Below the pieces are notes generated by a model. The model was not told the origin of the DNA. It was given only the letters and a program-made list of their open reading frames with translations, and did not search any database. Shown here piece by piece: positions 7,253-15,006 of a stretch of 20,848 bases of DNA (position 1 is the first letter of the stretch; the number at the start of each line of letters is the position of its first letter). Location: NCBI GenBank assembly GCA_009787485.1, contig WQWP01000028.1, positions 1 through 20,848 of the forward strand. The letters run 5' to 3'. The stretch comes from Lentimicrobiaceae bacterium. Lineage in GTDB: Bacteria; Bacteroidota; Bacteroidia; Bacteroidales; WCHB1-69. The translations under genes and the position numbers were made by a program.

Positions 7253-9910
7253 ATGGATAATACAGAACACCCCCCCCTCAAATGGTACGAACTAACCCTC
7301 CCATCCATCTTAACAAACCTACAAGTACAACCCGAAGAAGGCCTATCCAAAAGGGACGTTCTTGAACGCCAAGAGCATAACGGCAAAAATACTTTGAAAA
7401 AACCGAAAAAAATCGGGCTATTCCGAAAAATATTACATCATCTAAAAGACGTATCGGTAATGGTGCTGTTGCTCGCCGTAGTGCTTTCGTCCGTACTTGC
7501 CATGATGGGCAGTAAGGGATTTATGGAGCCTTTAGCCATTTTTGCAGTGGTGGTAATGAATCTTTTTTTGGCAATCACCCAAGAGGGTAAAGCCGAAAGA
7601 GCGTTAGAAGCGTTGGAAGAACTGAGCGCGCCCGATTGTACCGTGCTGCGCGAGGGCGTTCGACAAAAAATTGACGCCGCCGAATTAGTGCCGGGCGACA
7701 TCGTAATATTGGAAACCGGAAACGTCATTCCCGCCGACGCGCGACTGCTCGAATCCACCGGATTGTTCTCCGATGAATCTGCGCTGACCGGCGAAAGCGA
7801 GCCGGCAGAGAAAGATGCTGCTGCCGTATTATCCGGCGCCATGCCGCTGGGCGACCAATATAATATGGTATTCAGCGGTTGTGTCATTACGGCAGGGCGC
7901 GGCACGGCAGTAGTTACCGCCACCGGCATGAACACGCAAATGGGGCGCATTGCCGGATTTCTGCAAGGAGACAAACGGTCGAAAACGCCTCTGCAAGTGC
8001 GGCTTGATCAAATCGGCAAGATCATTGTTGCCATTGCCATTACCTCCGCTATGTTCCTGCTGGCAATGGGACTGCGAAGTGGCGCGCAATTCGGCGATAT
8101 GATCATGATTACCATTGCATTGGCAGTAGCGGCAGTGCCCGAAATGCTGGCGCTGATTGTTACCCTTACCTTAACAAACGGCGTTCATAAAATGGTAAGA
8201 AAGAACGCCTTAATCCGGAAACTCCCTGCGGTGGAAACGCTGGGCAACGCCTCCGTAATCTGCTCGGATAAAACCGGAACGTTGACCCAAAACCGAATGG
8301 CAGTACAGCAACTTTGGATGCGCGGCGAAGAGCCATTTATGGCAGATTCGGAGTTTACTCAGGAACAAAGCCGTTTCCTCGAAATCTTCTCCATGGCAGG
8401 AAACGCTGTGGTTGAAACCGCCGAGAACGGAAACAAAACCTATATCGGCAACGCCACAGAGGTTAGCATTCTCAGACTTTTAGATGAAAAAGGATACAGC
8501 GAAATTGCGGCGCACGATTATCCTAGAGTAGCAGAAATCCCGTTTTCATCCGACAGAAAAATGATGACGGTTATCTTAAAAGATGAAGTTAAAGGTGGTT
8601 ATGCCATATTAACCAAAGGCGCATTCGACCGGCTGCCGCTTTGCCCGGAATCTGTGGCTGCCGACATGCCAATTGCACAACGGGTACATGACGAGTTTGC
8701 AGAAAAAGCGCTGCGCGTCATCGCCCTTGCCGGCAAACGCATAGATAAATTGCCGGATAACGAACATTTGGAAGAATTAGAGCAAGATATTAAGCTGATG
8801 GGACTTGTAGGGCTAATTGACCCGCCGCGCCCCGAAGCCGCCATCGCTATCCACGAAGCACATCAAGCCGGCATACACACCGTAATGATTACGGGCGACC
8901 ATGCCACAACTGCCGAAGCCATCGCTAAAGAATTGGGCATCATGGAGGAAGGCAAACACGTAATGACCGGCGAGCGGCTTGCCAAAATGTGCGAAGTAGA
9001 GCTGTTAGACACAGTGAGAAATTATACGGTTTACGCCAGAGTTTCGCCGGAAGACAAAATCCGCATTGTGAAAGCATGGCAGGCAAACGGCGAGGTAGTA
9101 GCCATGACCGGCGACGGCGTGAACGACGCACCGGCGCTGAAAGCCGCCGACATCGGAGTGGCAATGGGCATAACCGGCACAGAAGTAGCCAAAAGCGCCG
9201 CCGACATGGTGCTGACCGACGACAATTTTGCAACCATCGTTTCAGCTGTAAGCGAAGGCAGAAATGTATATAGAATTGTTAAAATGACCATTTTCTTCTT
9301 GGTAGTCTGCAACTTTAGCGAAATTCTTATCATGCTGTTCGGGCAAATGGCCGGCTGGGGGTTAACGCTGACGCCTGTAATGCTGCTACTTATCAACCTG
9401 ATAGGCGATGGCGTTCCCGGACTTAGTCTTGCTAAAGAGCCCGCCGATCCCAATTTGATGAAAGACAAGCCCATCAAAAAGAATGAAAGCCTTTTTGGCG
9501 GTGGTTTGTTAACCCGAATTGCGCAACAAGTATTTTTCACTACAATTGCATCATTGTCAGGATATTATATCGGCGCCATGGGCGAGTGCGGTACGATTTT
9601 ACCATCAGACCCAACCGGTCAAACCATGGCATTCTTGGTTTGCGGCTGGGCTTCCATCATCCATATCTTCATTGCGCGGAGCACAAAATCAGTGTTAAAA
9701 ACCTCTATCCTAAACAACAAATCGTTAGGGCTAAGCGCCGTAGCTATGATTCTTGTTTTTGCTTCAATGGTAGCGTTGCCGCCGTTTGGCGCTATATTCG
9801 GTTTAGTGCCCATCAGCGGTTTTCAGTGGCTAATTGTGATGGGATTGGCTTTAGTGCCGATTACCACGCGCGAACTCATCAGGTTTATTAAAAATTTAAT
9901 TATATCGTAA
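7253..9910 (+). CDS. P2-type cation-transporting ATPase, probably calcium
   Basis: The 885-residue protein has the layout of an SERCA-like P2 ATPase: an N-terminal cation ATPase domain, TM1-2 (about 68-110), an actuator domain with TGES at 179-182, TM3-4, the phosphorylation motif DKTGTLT with Asp339, the nucleotide-binding KGA near 455, TGD near 547, the hinge TGDGVNDAPAL at 619-629, and a six-helix C-terminal part. Ion-site residues match the calcium pumps: Glu297 in TM4, Asn687 and Glu690 in TM5, and Asn715 and Asp719 in TM6. However, the usual PEGLP is PEMLA and the TM6 Thr is Gly718, so specificity is uncertain. It is first in a coupled operon with pssA and two further genes. An 8-C run lies at codons 6-9. 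Confidence 0.85.
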   Translation: MDNTEHPPLKWYELTLPSILTNLQVQPEEGLSKRDVLERQEHNGKNTLKKPKKIGLFRKILHHLKDVSVMVLLLAVVLSSVLAMMGSKGFMEPLAIFAVVVMNLFLAITQEGKAERALEALEELSAPDCTVLREGVRQKIDAAELVPGDIVILETGNVIPADARLLESTGLFSDESALTGESEPAEKDAAAVLSGAMPLGDQYNMVFSGCVITAGRGTAVVTATGMNTQMGRIAGFLQGDKRSKTPLQVRLDQIGKIIVAIAITSAMFLLAMGLRSGAQFGDMIMITIALAVAAVPEMLALIVTLTLTNGVHKMVRKNALIRKLPAVETLGNASVICSDKTGTLTQNRMAVQQLWMRGEEPFMADSEFTQEQSRFLEIFSMAGNAVVETAENGNKTYIGNATEVSILRLLDEKGYSEIAAHDYPRVAEIPFSSDRKMMTVILKDEVKGGYAILTKGAFDRLPLCPESVAADMPIAQRVHDEFAEKALRVIALAGKRIDKLPDNEHLEELEQDIKLMGLVGLIDPPRPEAAIAIHEAHQAGIHTVMITGDHATTAEAIAKELGIMEEGKHVMTGERLAKMCEVELLDTVRNYTVYARVSPEDKIRIVKAWQANGEVVAMTGDGVNDAPALKAADIGVAMGITGTEVAKSAADMVLTDDNFATIVSAVSEGRNVYRIVKMTIFFLVVCNFSEILIMLFGQMAGWGLTLTPVMLLLINLIGDGVPGLSLAKEPADPNLMKDKPIKKNESLFGGGLLTRIAQQVFFTTIASLSGYYIGAMGECGTILPSDPTGQTMAFLVCGWASIIHIFIARSTKSVLKTSILNNKSLGLSAVAMILVFASMVALPPFGAIFGLVPISGFQWLIVMGLALVPITTRELIRFIKNLIIS
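7270..7277 (+). repeat. 8-nt C homopolymer near the start of the P-type ATPase gene
   Basis: Eight Cs span codons 6-9, encoding the end of His-Pro-Pro-Leu. Gain or loss of one C would shift the frame almost at the start. Such tracts are uncommon in AT-rich DNA. Confidence 0.7.
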
Positions 9911-10623
9911 TGAAAAAACATATTCCTAATCTTCTCACTTGTTGCAATGCTTTTCTCGGCGCACTCTCTGTGGTATTTGCACTCAAAGGTTTTTTGCTAA
10001 CCGCTGCATTATTGATACTTGGCGCTGCTGTTCTCGATTTTTTAGATGGATTTGCTGCGCGATGGTTAAATGCAAAATCTGCCATTGGCGCCGACTTGGA
10101 CTCGCTGGCTGATGTCATCTCGTTTGGGCTTGCCCCTGCCGCTATCCTCTTTATGTGGATGGAGTTTTGCTTCGCGAATTTGCCGCCGGAACTGCAATTT
10201 TTTCCGGTTACCTTACTCCCTTACACTGCTTTTATTATCGTTCCTTTTTCTGCTTACAGGTTGGCAAAATTTAACAACGATGAGCGGCAACAGCACGAGT
10301 TTTACGGGTTGGCAACACCGGCAAATGCATTTTTCATCGCCTTTTTACCATTTGCGGCAGATTATTTACCAATATTGGATAACTTTTGGCTGTTGCTTGG
10401 TTTAACACTCGCATTCTCCATATTACTCATCATTGATTTACCCATGTTTTCTCTTAAATTTTCTACCTATAGCTTCAAGAAGAATGGGGTACGTTACCTG
10501 TTTTTGCTTCTATCGGCATTTTTATTGGGCGCATTTCAATTAGCGGCATTTCCTCTTATCATTTTACTTTATATCTTTATTTCTCTCATTATGTTTGGTT
10601 TAACAAAAGTTATGCAACAATGA
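9910..10623 (+). CDS. pssA: CDP-diacylglycerol--serine O-phosphatidyltransferase
   Basis: This 237-residue inner membrane enzyme would transfer a phosphatidyl group from CDP-diacylglycerol to L-serine, the step that leads to phosphatidylethanolamine. The CDP-alcohol phosphotransferase signature fits exactly: Asp46-Gly47, Ala50-Arg51, Gly60, Asp64 and Asp68 follow the spacing DG-x2-AR-x8-G-x3-D-x3-D. It begins KKHIPNLLTCCNAFLG, typical of bacterial PssA, and has about eight hydrophobic segments. Its ATG shares its first A with the TAA stop of the ATPase gene, and its own stop overlaps the next start by 4 nt, so translation is probably coupled. The decarboxylase gene psd, often nearby in this phylum, is not seen here. 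Confidence 0.9.
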   Translation: MKKHIPNLLTCCNAFLGALSVVFALKGFLLTAALLILGAAVLDFLDGFAARWLNAKSAIGADLDSLADVISFGLAPAAILFMWMEFCFANLPPELQFFPVTLLPYTAFIIVPFSAYRLAKFNNDERQQHEFYGLATPANAFFIAFLPFAADYLPILDNFWLLLGLTLAFSILLIIDLPMFSLKFSTYSFKKNGVRYLFLLLSAFLLGAFQLAAFPLIILLYIFISLIMFGLTKVMQQ

Positions 10624-11207
10624 AAATTACCTCCATCGCTTTATATTGTGGCTCTGCCGAAGGTTTTCACCCGAAATACAAAGAACTTGCCGCCGCTTTT
10701 GGGCAACGGTGTGCGCAACAGCAGATTACCTTGTACTACGGAGGCGCCGCATTAGGATTAATGAAAGCCGCCGCAGACGCATGCCGCGCCCTAAACGGAA
10801 AAGTAGTAGGCATAGCGCCCTCGTTTTTCTCCGACTCCACTGTGATTGATACCACGTTGGCTGAGCTACACTTGGTAAACTCCATGAGCGAGCGAAAGCA
10901 AATGCTGGAACGTGCTGCCGATGCACTTGTAGCATTGCCCGGCTCGTACGGCACTATGGATGAGTTTTTTGAAGCGATTACCGATGCACAACTTGGGCTG
11001 CACCACAAACCTGTTGCCCTCCTCAATGCTTTCGGCTATTACTCTCCGCTCATCGAACAACTTAAAACATTTAAAAACGAAGGTTTTCTTCGTGATTTCC
11101 ATTTCGATTTATTGATTGTGGCGACCACCTTAGATGAACTTTTTGATAAATTGGAGCGCTACGAAAACTCAAATGATAGAAATTGGTTGGATAAAATAAA
11201 AAAATGA
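10620..11207 (+). CDS. LOG family protein (TIGR00730-type nucleotide phosphoribohydrolase)
   Basis: The 195-residue Rossmann-fold protein belongs to the LOG/TIGR00730 family, whose characterised members release the base from nucleoside 5'-monophosphates such as AMP or cytokinin riboside phosphates. It has the N-terminal YCGS motif, a YYGGAALGLM loop (39-48), Arg92-Lys93 of the ERK segment, and the phosphate-binding PGSYGTMDE at 107-115. The family consensus is PGGxGTxxE, so the second Gly is Ser109 here; Thr112 and Glu115 are kept. The start overlaps the pssA stop as ATGA. Physiological substrate is unknown. Confidence 0.85.
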   Translation: MKITSIALYCGSAEGFHPKYKELAAAFGQRCAQQQITLYYGGAALGLMKAAADACRALNGKVVGIAPSFFSDSTVIDTTLAELHLVNSMSERKQMLERAADALVALPGSYGTMDEFFEAITDAQLGLHHKPVALLNAFGYYSPLIEQLKTFKNEGFLRDFHFDLLIVATTLDELFDKLERYENSNDRNWLDKIKK

Positions 11208-12109
11208 GCCGGCTTAAAAACTATCTGCACCTTCACTTCATTGTGCTCATATATGGCTTTACGGGCATTTTGGGAAAATTAATTACCCTGCCGGCACATT
11301 ATTTGGTATTATACAGATTATTGTTAACGATTCCCATTCTTTACGTGTTTATTTTATTTCGTAAAGAATCTTTAAAGATTGACAAACAAACCTTGTTCAA
11401 ATATTTAGGCATTGGCGTAATCATCGGGTTGCACTGGCTCACTTTTTTCCATTCCATTAAAGTTTCGAATGTATCGGTGGCGCTAAGTTGCTTTGCCTCA
11501 TCAAGTTTATTTGCAGGAATATTAGAGCCTTTAATCAACAAAAAGCCGATTCGGAAACTGGAAATAATTAGCAGTATTATTGTGCTCATTACTCTTTGCG
11601 TGATGTTGGGATTTGAGCTCAAATACTGGCAAGGGGCGCTGTTCGGCGTGCTGGCAGCTTTTTTAGCGGCATTATTTACTGTGTTAAATAAACAATTATC
11701 AGCTACCAAAGCAGTGATAACGATGTCGTTGTATGAAATGGTGGGGGCGTTGATTCCGATTATGGTGGTGTTGGGGGGGGCGGTATTGTCCGTAGGGGTG
11801 TTGTCTGTAGGGGCATGGCGCGCCATGCCCCTACAAATGTGGCAAATTCCATCGTTGCCCGATTTCGGTTGGTTGTTATTGCTCGCCTCTGTCTGCACTG
11901 CCTATCCATTTGCGGCAACCATTAAATTACTACGCTCATTAACAGCATTCAACGTTTCATTAGCCGTAAATTTCGAACCTATTTACTCCATCGTTTTTGC
12001 CTACCTCATCTTCGGAGAATCGGAACGGATGACGCCGGTTTTTTATATCGGGTTGTGCGTGGTGTTTGGGGTGGTGTTTTTGTATCAGGTGATTAAGCCG
12101 CACCGTTGA
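11204..12109 (+). CDS. EamA-family (drug/metabolite) transporter
   Basis: The 301-residue inner membrane protein shows the two-repeat EamA layout with about ten hydrophobic helices, including GFTGILGKLI in the first and the NFEPIYSIVFAYLIFGE segment near the end, which is typical of the second repeat. Substrate cannot be inferred. It starts at an ATGA overlap with the LOG gene, ending the four-gene operon. Between the sixth and seventh helices an odd stretch (G8 run, two 15-nt repeats and a 30-bp palindrome, roughly 11773-11835) adds residues such as LSVGVLSVGAW in frame. This stretch is more GC-rich than its surroundings and looks like an inserted repeat tolerated in a loop. Confidence 0.85.
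   Translation: MSRLKNYLHLHFIVLIYGFTGILGKLITLPAHYLVLYRLLLTIPILYVFILFRKESLKIDKQTLFKYLGIGVIIGLHWLTFFHSIKVSNVSVALSCFASSSLFAGILEPLINKKPIRKLEIISSIIVLITLCVMLGFELKYWQGALFGVLAAFLAALFTVLNKQLSATKAVITMSLYEMVGALIPIMVVLGGAVLSVGVLSVGAWRAMPLQMWQIPSLPDFGWLLLLASVCTAYPFAATIKLLRSLTAFNVSLAVNFEPIYSIVFAYLIFGESERMTPVFYIGLCVVFGVVFLYQVIKPHR
11773..11780 (+). repeat. 8-nt G homopolymer within the EamA transporter gene
   Basis: Eight Gs in a row encode Leu-Gly-Gly-Ala. Slippage here would truncate the transporter after its first half. It lies directly beside the inserted palindrome. Confidence 0.7.
11791..11835. repeat. 30-bp perfect palindrome with a 15-nt repeat, inside the EamA gene
   Basis: TGTAGGGGCATGGCG (11806-11820) is followed directly by its exact reverse complement (11821-11835), with no loop. 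Just before it CGTAGGGGTGT (11791-11801) repeats the left part with a 15-nt period, giving the in-frame repeat LSVG-V-LSVG-A. The palindrome resembles GTAGGGGC-type dispersed palindromes found mostly between genes; here it is within a gene without breaking the frame. Confidence 0.85.
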
Positions 12110-12172
12110 TCGTATGTAGTTGGTTTGATTTGTCAAAAATAACGACTCAAAAAGATGAAACCGAAAATAATA

Positions 12173-12180
12173 TATGTTTG
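12173..12180 (+). promoter_or_regulatory. -7 promoter element of the TPR gene
   Basis: TATGTTTG is a perfect TAnnTTTG match, 25 nt before the ATG at 12205, giving a leader of about 18 nt. The nearest TTTG upstream is 40 nt away, so no -33 element is assigned. Confidence 0.45.
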
Positions 12181-12204
12181 CCAAAACATTTTACCATATA
12201 CAAC

Positions 12205-13467
12205 ATGAATATCAAAACCGGATCTTTCCTCTTTTTTTCATTCCTTATATTTATTTTTCTAAAAGCACAAACATCAGATAATAATCTATATAATCTATTC
12301 CTGCACAAGCAATACGAAAAAGTAATAGAAACGATTGAAGGATCTGATAATTTGAGCGCAACCGATTGCTACTATGCCGGATTGAGTGCGGAAATATTAG
12401 AAGACACGCCTCTTGCTACTTTTTATTTTAAGCAAAGCATCGCTTTAGATAGCACATTTGTGCCGGCAAAAATCAGTTTAGCACAATCTTTATTTCAAAA
12501 CGAAGAGTTTGCCGATGCGATTGAAATATATGTTAACTTATTGGAAACAGATACTTTAAATGCTTTTCTCTGGAGTAATTTGGGCGATTGCTACGCCAAA
12601 TTAATGCTTATCCCGTTGGCGTATTCAAGTTATCAAAGTGCATTTTATATTAACCCTAAAAATAGCTCGAATACTTTAAAACTTGTTTCAGCGCTTAGTG
12701 CATTAAAAACCAAGGATTATCTTGAAGAATCTCTCTTTTATTGTGATTCGAGTTTGCTTTATAATGAAAATCATAAACCGCTTTTGCGCAGAAAGGCAAC
12801 GTTACTCTTTACCAATAAAGAGTTTATTAGAGCGGCGCCGGTGCTGGAGTATTTGATGAGCCAGCGCGACAGCTCATTTTTAGTGATAAAATACGCCGGC
12901 ATTTGCCATGCTTTGTTTAAACATTATGATGCCGCGATTTTTTTGCTTCGGAAAGCCCACAAGCAAACGCCCGCCGATATGGAAGTGATGTTGCATTTGG
13001 CTTCCTCCTTATCAAACAAACCGGAACTGTTTGATGAAGCGGTGGAGATGATTTATAAAATTCGCAAAAATATTGAGCCGGATTCCGCTATTATCTATCA
13101 GACCAATACATTGTTAGCGCAAAGTTATTTAAGTATAAAAGATACGGTAAATGCCATTCTTCAATATTATTATTCGATGAATATAGAGAATAAAGAAGAT
13201 AGACTACTGAGAATGACAAGCTTAGCAAACAATGTAGCGCCGAAAACACCGCATTCGTTATTATGGTATGTGCATTATTATTTTTTGCAGAATTTTAAGC
13301 CGGAATATGAGCGTAATTGGAATTTTGTGCGACAAAAAAGCTTTTCAGTGTTTCTTTTGGAAGAATACATGAAATATATGCACCTTTCCGGACAAAAAAA
13401 GGTAAAATGGGAAACTTTTGATAAAAAAACGAAGGTTATTACTATGAAAGATTTGCAGCAGTTTTGA
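12205..13467 (+). CDS. Secreted or periplasmic tetratricopeptide-repeat protein
   Basis: With the ATG at 12205 the product is 420 residues and begins with a signal peptide (MNIKTGSFLFFSFLIFIFLK, then AQT). The mature part is all-helical with about six to eight TPR-like units, for example an NLGDCYAK unit followed by AYSSYQSAFYINP, and one with YAGICHALFKHYDAAIFLLRKA. TPR arrays bind other proteins; Bacteroidota have many in periplasmic assembly complexes, but no partner can be named. The frame is open back to a TTG at 12106, which is rejected because it lacks a signal peptide and overlaps the previous stop. The spacing to the EamA gene (95 nt) and its own promoter suggest a separate transcript. 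Confidence 0.82.
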   Translation: MNIKTGSFLFFSFLIFIFLKAQTSDNNLYNLFLHKQYEKVIETIEGSDNLSATDCYYAGLSAEILEDTPLATFYFKQSIALDSTFVPAKISLAQSLFQNEEFADAIEIYVNLLETDTLNAFLWSNLGDCYAKLMLIPLAYSSYQSAFYINPKNSSNTLKLVSALSALKTKDYLEESLFYCDSSLLYNENHKPLLRRKATLLFTNKEFIRAAPVLEYLMSQRDSSFLVIKYAGICHALFKHYDAAIFLLRKAHKQTPADMEVMLHLASSLSNKPELFDEAVEMIYKIRKNIEPDSAIIYQTNTLLAQSYLSIKDTVNAILQYYYSMNIENKEDRLLRMTSLANNVAPKTPHSLLWYVHYYFLQNFKPEYERNWNFVRQKSFSVFLLEEYMKYMHLSGQKKVKWETFDKKTKVITMKDLQQF

Positions 13468-13553
13468 ACCAGGATTTTATTAAGATTAGCAGGATTAACA
13501 AGATTGTTTTTAATCCTGCCAATCTTGTAAATCTTGTAAAAATCATGGTTCAA
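13464..13553. repeat. Large imperfect palindrome between convergent genes, probable two-way terminator
   Basis: The outer arms are TTGAACCAGGATTTT (13464-13478) and AAAAATCATGGTTCAA (13538-13553). Inside, AGATTAGCAGGATTA pairs loosely with TAATCCTGCCAATCTTG across a T-rich turn. It reaches into both coding ends. The AATCCTG/AATCTTG wording is like a repeat commonly found between Bacteroidota genes. It may end both the TPR and the HAD transcripts. Confidence 0.7.
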
Positions 13554-14400
13554 GACGATTCAGTTCCTGTTCCGCCACAATCTTATCAATACACCGCTTA
13601 ATTAAAATATCCAACGCACTATTCTCCAAATAATTCGCAGGCGCCATAAAATCAGCGCGTTGCTGGTGCACAATTTCTTCACAAATCTCTTTGGGCGCTC
13701 TTTTACGGTTTGCTGTCGGCTTAAAATCCTCATTATAAACGGCAATCGTGTATCCGCCTTGCATTTTTACCATTTTCATTGCCGGAATGTCGGTTTCTCC
13801 ATCGCCTAAGTAAATCATATTAGAAAAAGGAATGGGTTTTTCGTGCTCCGGTACAATTTTGTTAATCAGCGTATTATCATAAGAATTATGAATACCTTTA
13901 TTGATACGGAACAAAAACTGTGTTTTATTGGTGTAATTTACGCCTAACGCTGGCCAGCATGCCACATTATGAGCATCATACATAAAACCGGAGGCAAAAA
14001 TGTCCTTGAAATGGCGGGCAATGGAGGTGCCTTCTACAAACTCGCGCAATCCGGAAGAAATGATATAGTGTTCTATTTCAAATCCTTTATCTGTAGCATA
14101 TTGATTTATTCTGTCAAAATATTGCTCCACGCCTTGATAAAAGGAAATCTGTTTTCCATACTGAAAAAAGTCTTCTTTTCTAATAGAAATATTTTTCTGT
14201 TTTGCTTTTTCCAGCATTAGGAACATGTAGGCTAACACTTCGTCCATATCGTGTTGTTTTGCCATTTCGTTGGCTTCTTTCCAAAACTCGTGAATATCCA
14301 TCTCCAAATTGGGGATGAAGTCGTGTTCTTGCATGTTTCCGGGGGCTAACGTGCCGTCGAAATCGTAGGCGATGGCGATTTTGTTTTTAAAAGTGGGCAT
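13543..14400 (-). CDS. HAD-family phosphatase (SerB-like)
   Basis: The 285-residue cytoplasmic protein has HAD motif I, DFDGTLAP, with Asp13 as nucleophile and Asp15 as acid/base; motif II is the IISSG segment; and motif IV is YLGDGETDIPAM, with the two aspartates that hold magnesium. A helical cap lies between about 30 and 110, as in type I HAD enzymes. Substrate is unknown. The frame extends 14 codons further upstream to an ATG at 14442, but the ATG at 14400 was chosen because it places DFDGT at the usual distance from the N-terminus and follows a TATTTTCG promoter element. It is downstream of the dinD remnant on the same strand. Confidence 0.83.
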   Translation of the reverse strand: MPTFKNKIAIAYDFDGTLAPGNMQEHDFIPNLEMDIHEFWKEANEMAKQHDMDEVLAYMFLMLEKAKQKNISIRKEDFFQYGKQISFYQGVEQYFDRINQYATDKGFEIEHYIISSGLREFVEGTSIARHFKDIFASGFMYDAHNVACWPALGVNYTNKTQFLFRINKGIHNSYDNTLINKIVPEHEKPIPFSNMIYLGDGETDIPAMKMVKMQGGYTIAVYNEDFKPTANRKRAPKEICEEIVHQQRADFMAPANYLENSALDILIKRCIDKIVAEQELNRLEP

Positions 14401-14408
14401 TTTTGAAA

Positions 14409-14442
14409 ATTTTCGCGAAAATAGTATTTTACTTTTAGGCAA
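14409..14442 (-). promoter_or_regulatory. Promoter of the HAD gene with a 14-bp palindrome
   Basis: Leftward, TTG (14442-14440), 16 nt, then TATTTTCG (14423-14416) resembles a Bacteroidota promoter. The -7 element overlaps the perfect palindrome ATTTTCGCGAAAAT (14409-14422). The same TATTTTCGCG wording occurs in the toxin-antitoxin promoter. Confidence 0.4.
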
Positions 14443-14458
14443 TTTTCGAGTTGTTTTT

Positions 14459-14753
14459 TCATTTGTGCAATTAAATAGCAGGCGTAACAGGTGAGAAGGA
14501 TGTCATCAATCTCTTTTTCAGCACCTTTTGGCATGGGTATCGTTTTCCTGACGTCAGGAAAATGATCGTTGATTTTTTCTCCTGAATTATAGCAGGATTC
14601 TTTGGCTTTGTCAATTACTTTTGAAAAATTTTCCCATTTAGAATACCCTAATAGGGTTTGAAGTTCTCGTGCGCTCCAACATTCAATTCCTTCAAATTCG
14701 CCGGAGGCTTGCTCAAATTGTGCAAATAATGCTTTGATTTCCTGTGATTTCAT
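14459..14753 (-). pseudogene. dinD: dinD-like gene, truncated after about 97 residues
   Basis: The N-terminal residues align well with DinD (DNA-damage-inducible protein D): CWSARELQTLLGYSKWENF, then KVIDKAKESC, NDHFPDVRK and YACYLIAQ, at positions 25-97. Full-length DinD is about 270-280 residues; here recognisable homology stops after IAQ at about 14463. The frame continues for 38 unrelated codons into the promoter and start of the HAD gene (to 14346). The invariant-looking Arg before YACYLIAQ in DinD is Cys here. This is best read as a 3' deletion remnant, although a short truncated protein could still be made. DinD in E. coli is an SOS-linked inhibitor of RecA filament activity. Confidence 0.75.
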
Positions 14754-15006
14754 ATCTTAAATTTTATTTCGTTATTTTGATTATCTTCATTTAGTTTATC
14801 CTTAATTCAATTTAGTAAGCAATTTACTGTTTTTTGTTGCTCTTTTTGTCTTCTTTCGTTGAAAGATGTATTCAAAATGTCAAAAGCTCTAAAAGTTAAG
14901 AAGCAATAAATATTTCAGTTCAAAATCCGAGTCATTTCTGTTTGTTTCTTTTTGAATGAGCAAACTATAAAAATCACTTGAATTAACAATCCCTGTCGTT
15001 GTTTAC
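14754..15006. other. Gene-free AT-rich region between dinD remnant and DUF4932 gene
   Basis: No open frame, strong hairpin, tandem repeat or convincing TAnnTTTG element is seen on either strand. It may hold the degraded promoter of dinD and the terminator of the DUF4932 gene, but nothing specific can be shown. Confidence 0.5.

Noticed and set aside
8989..9273. Arg-rich open frames opposite or shifted within the P-type ATPase gene
   Set aside because: They arise from the GC-richer codons around the hinge motif and lack any support as genes.
12106..12204. N-terminal extension of the TPR protein from a TTG at 12106
   Set aside because: It overlaps the EamA stop codon and would bury the signal peptide inside the protein; a perfect -7 element lies within it.
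14401..14442. Upstream ATG at 14442 for the HAD phosphatase
   Set aside because: The extra residues cover the promoter element and palindrome, and the shorter form puts the catalytic motif at the normal distance from the start.
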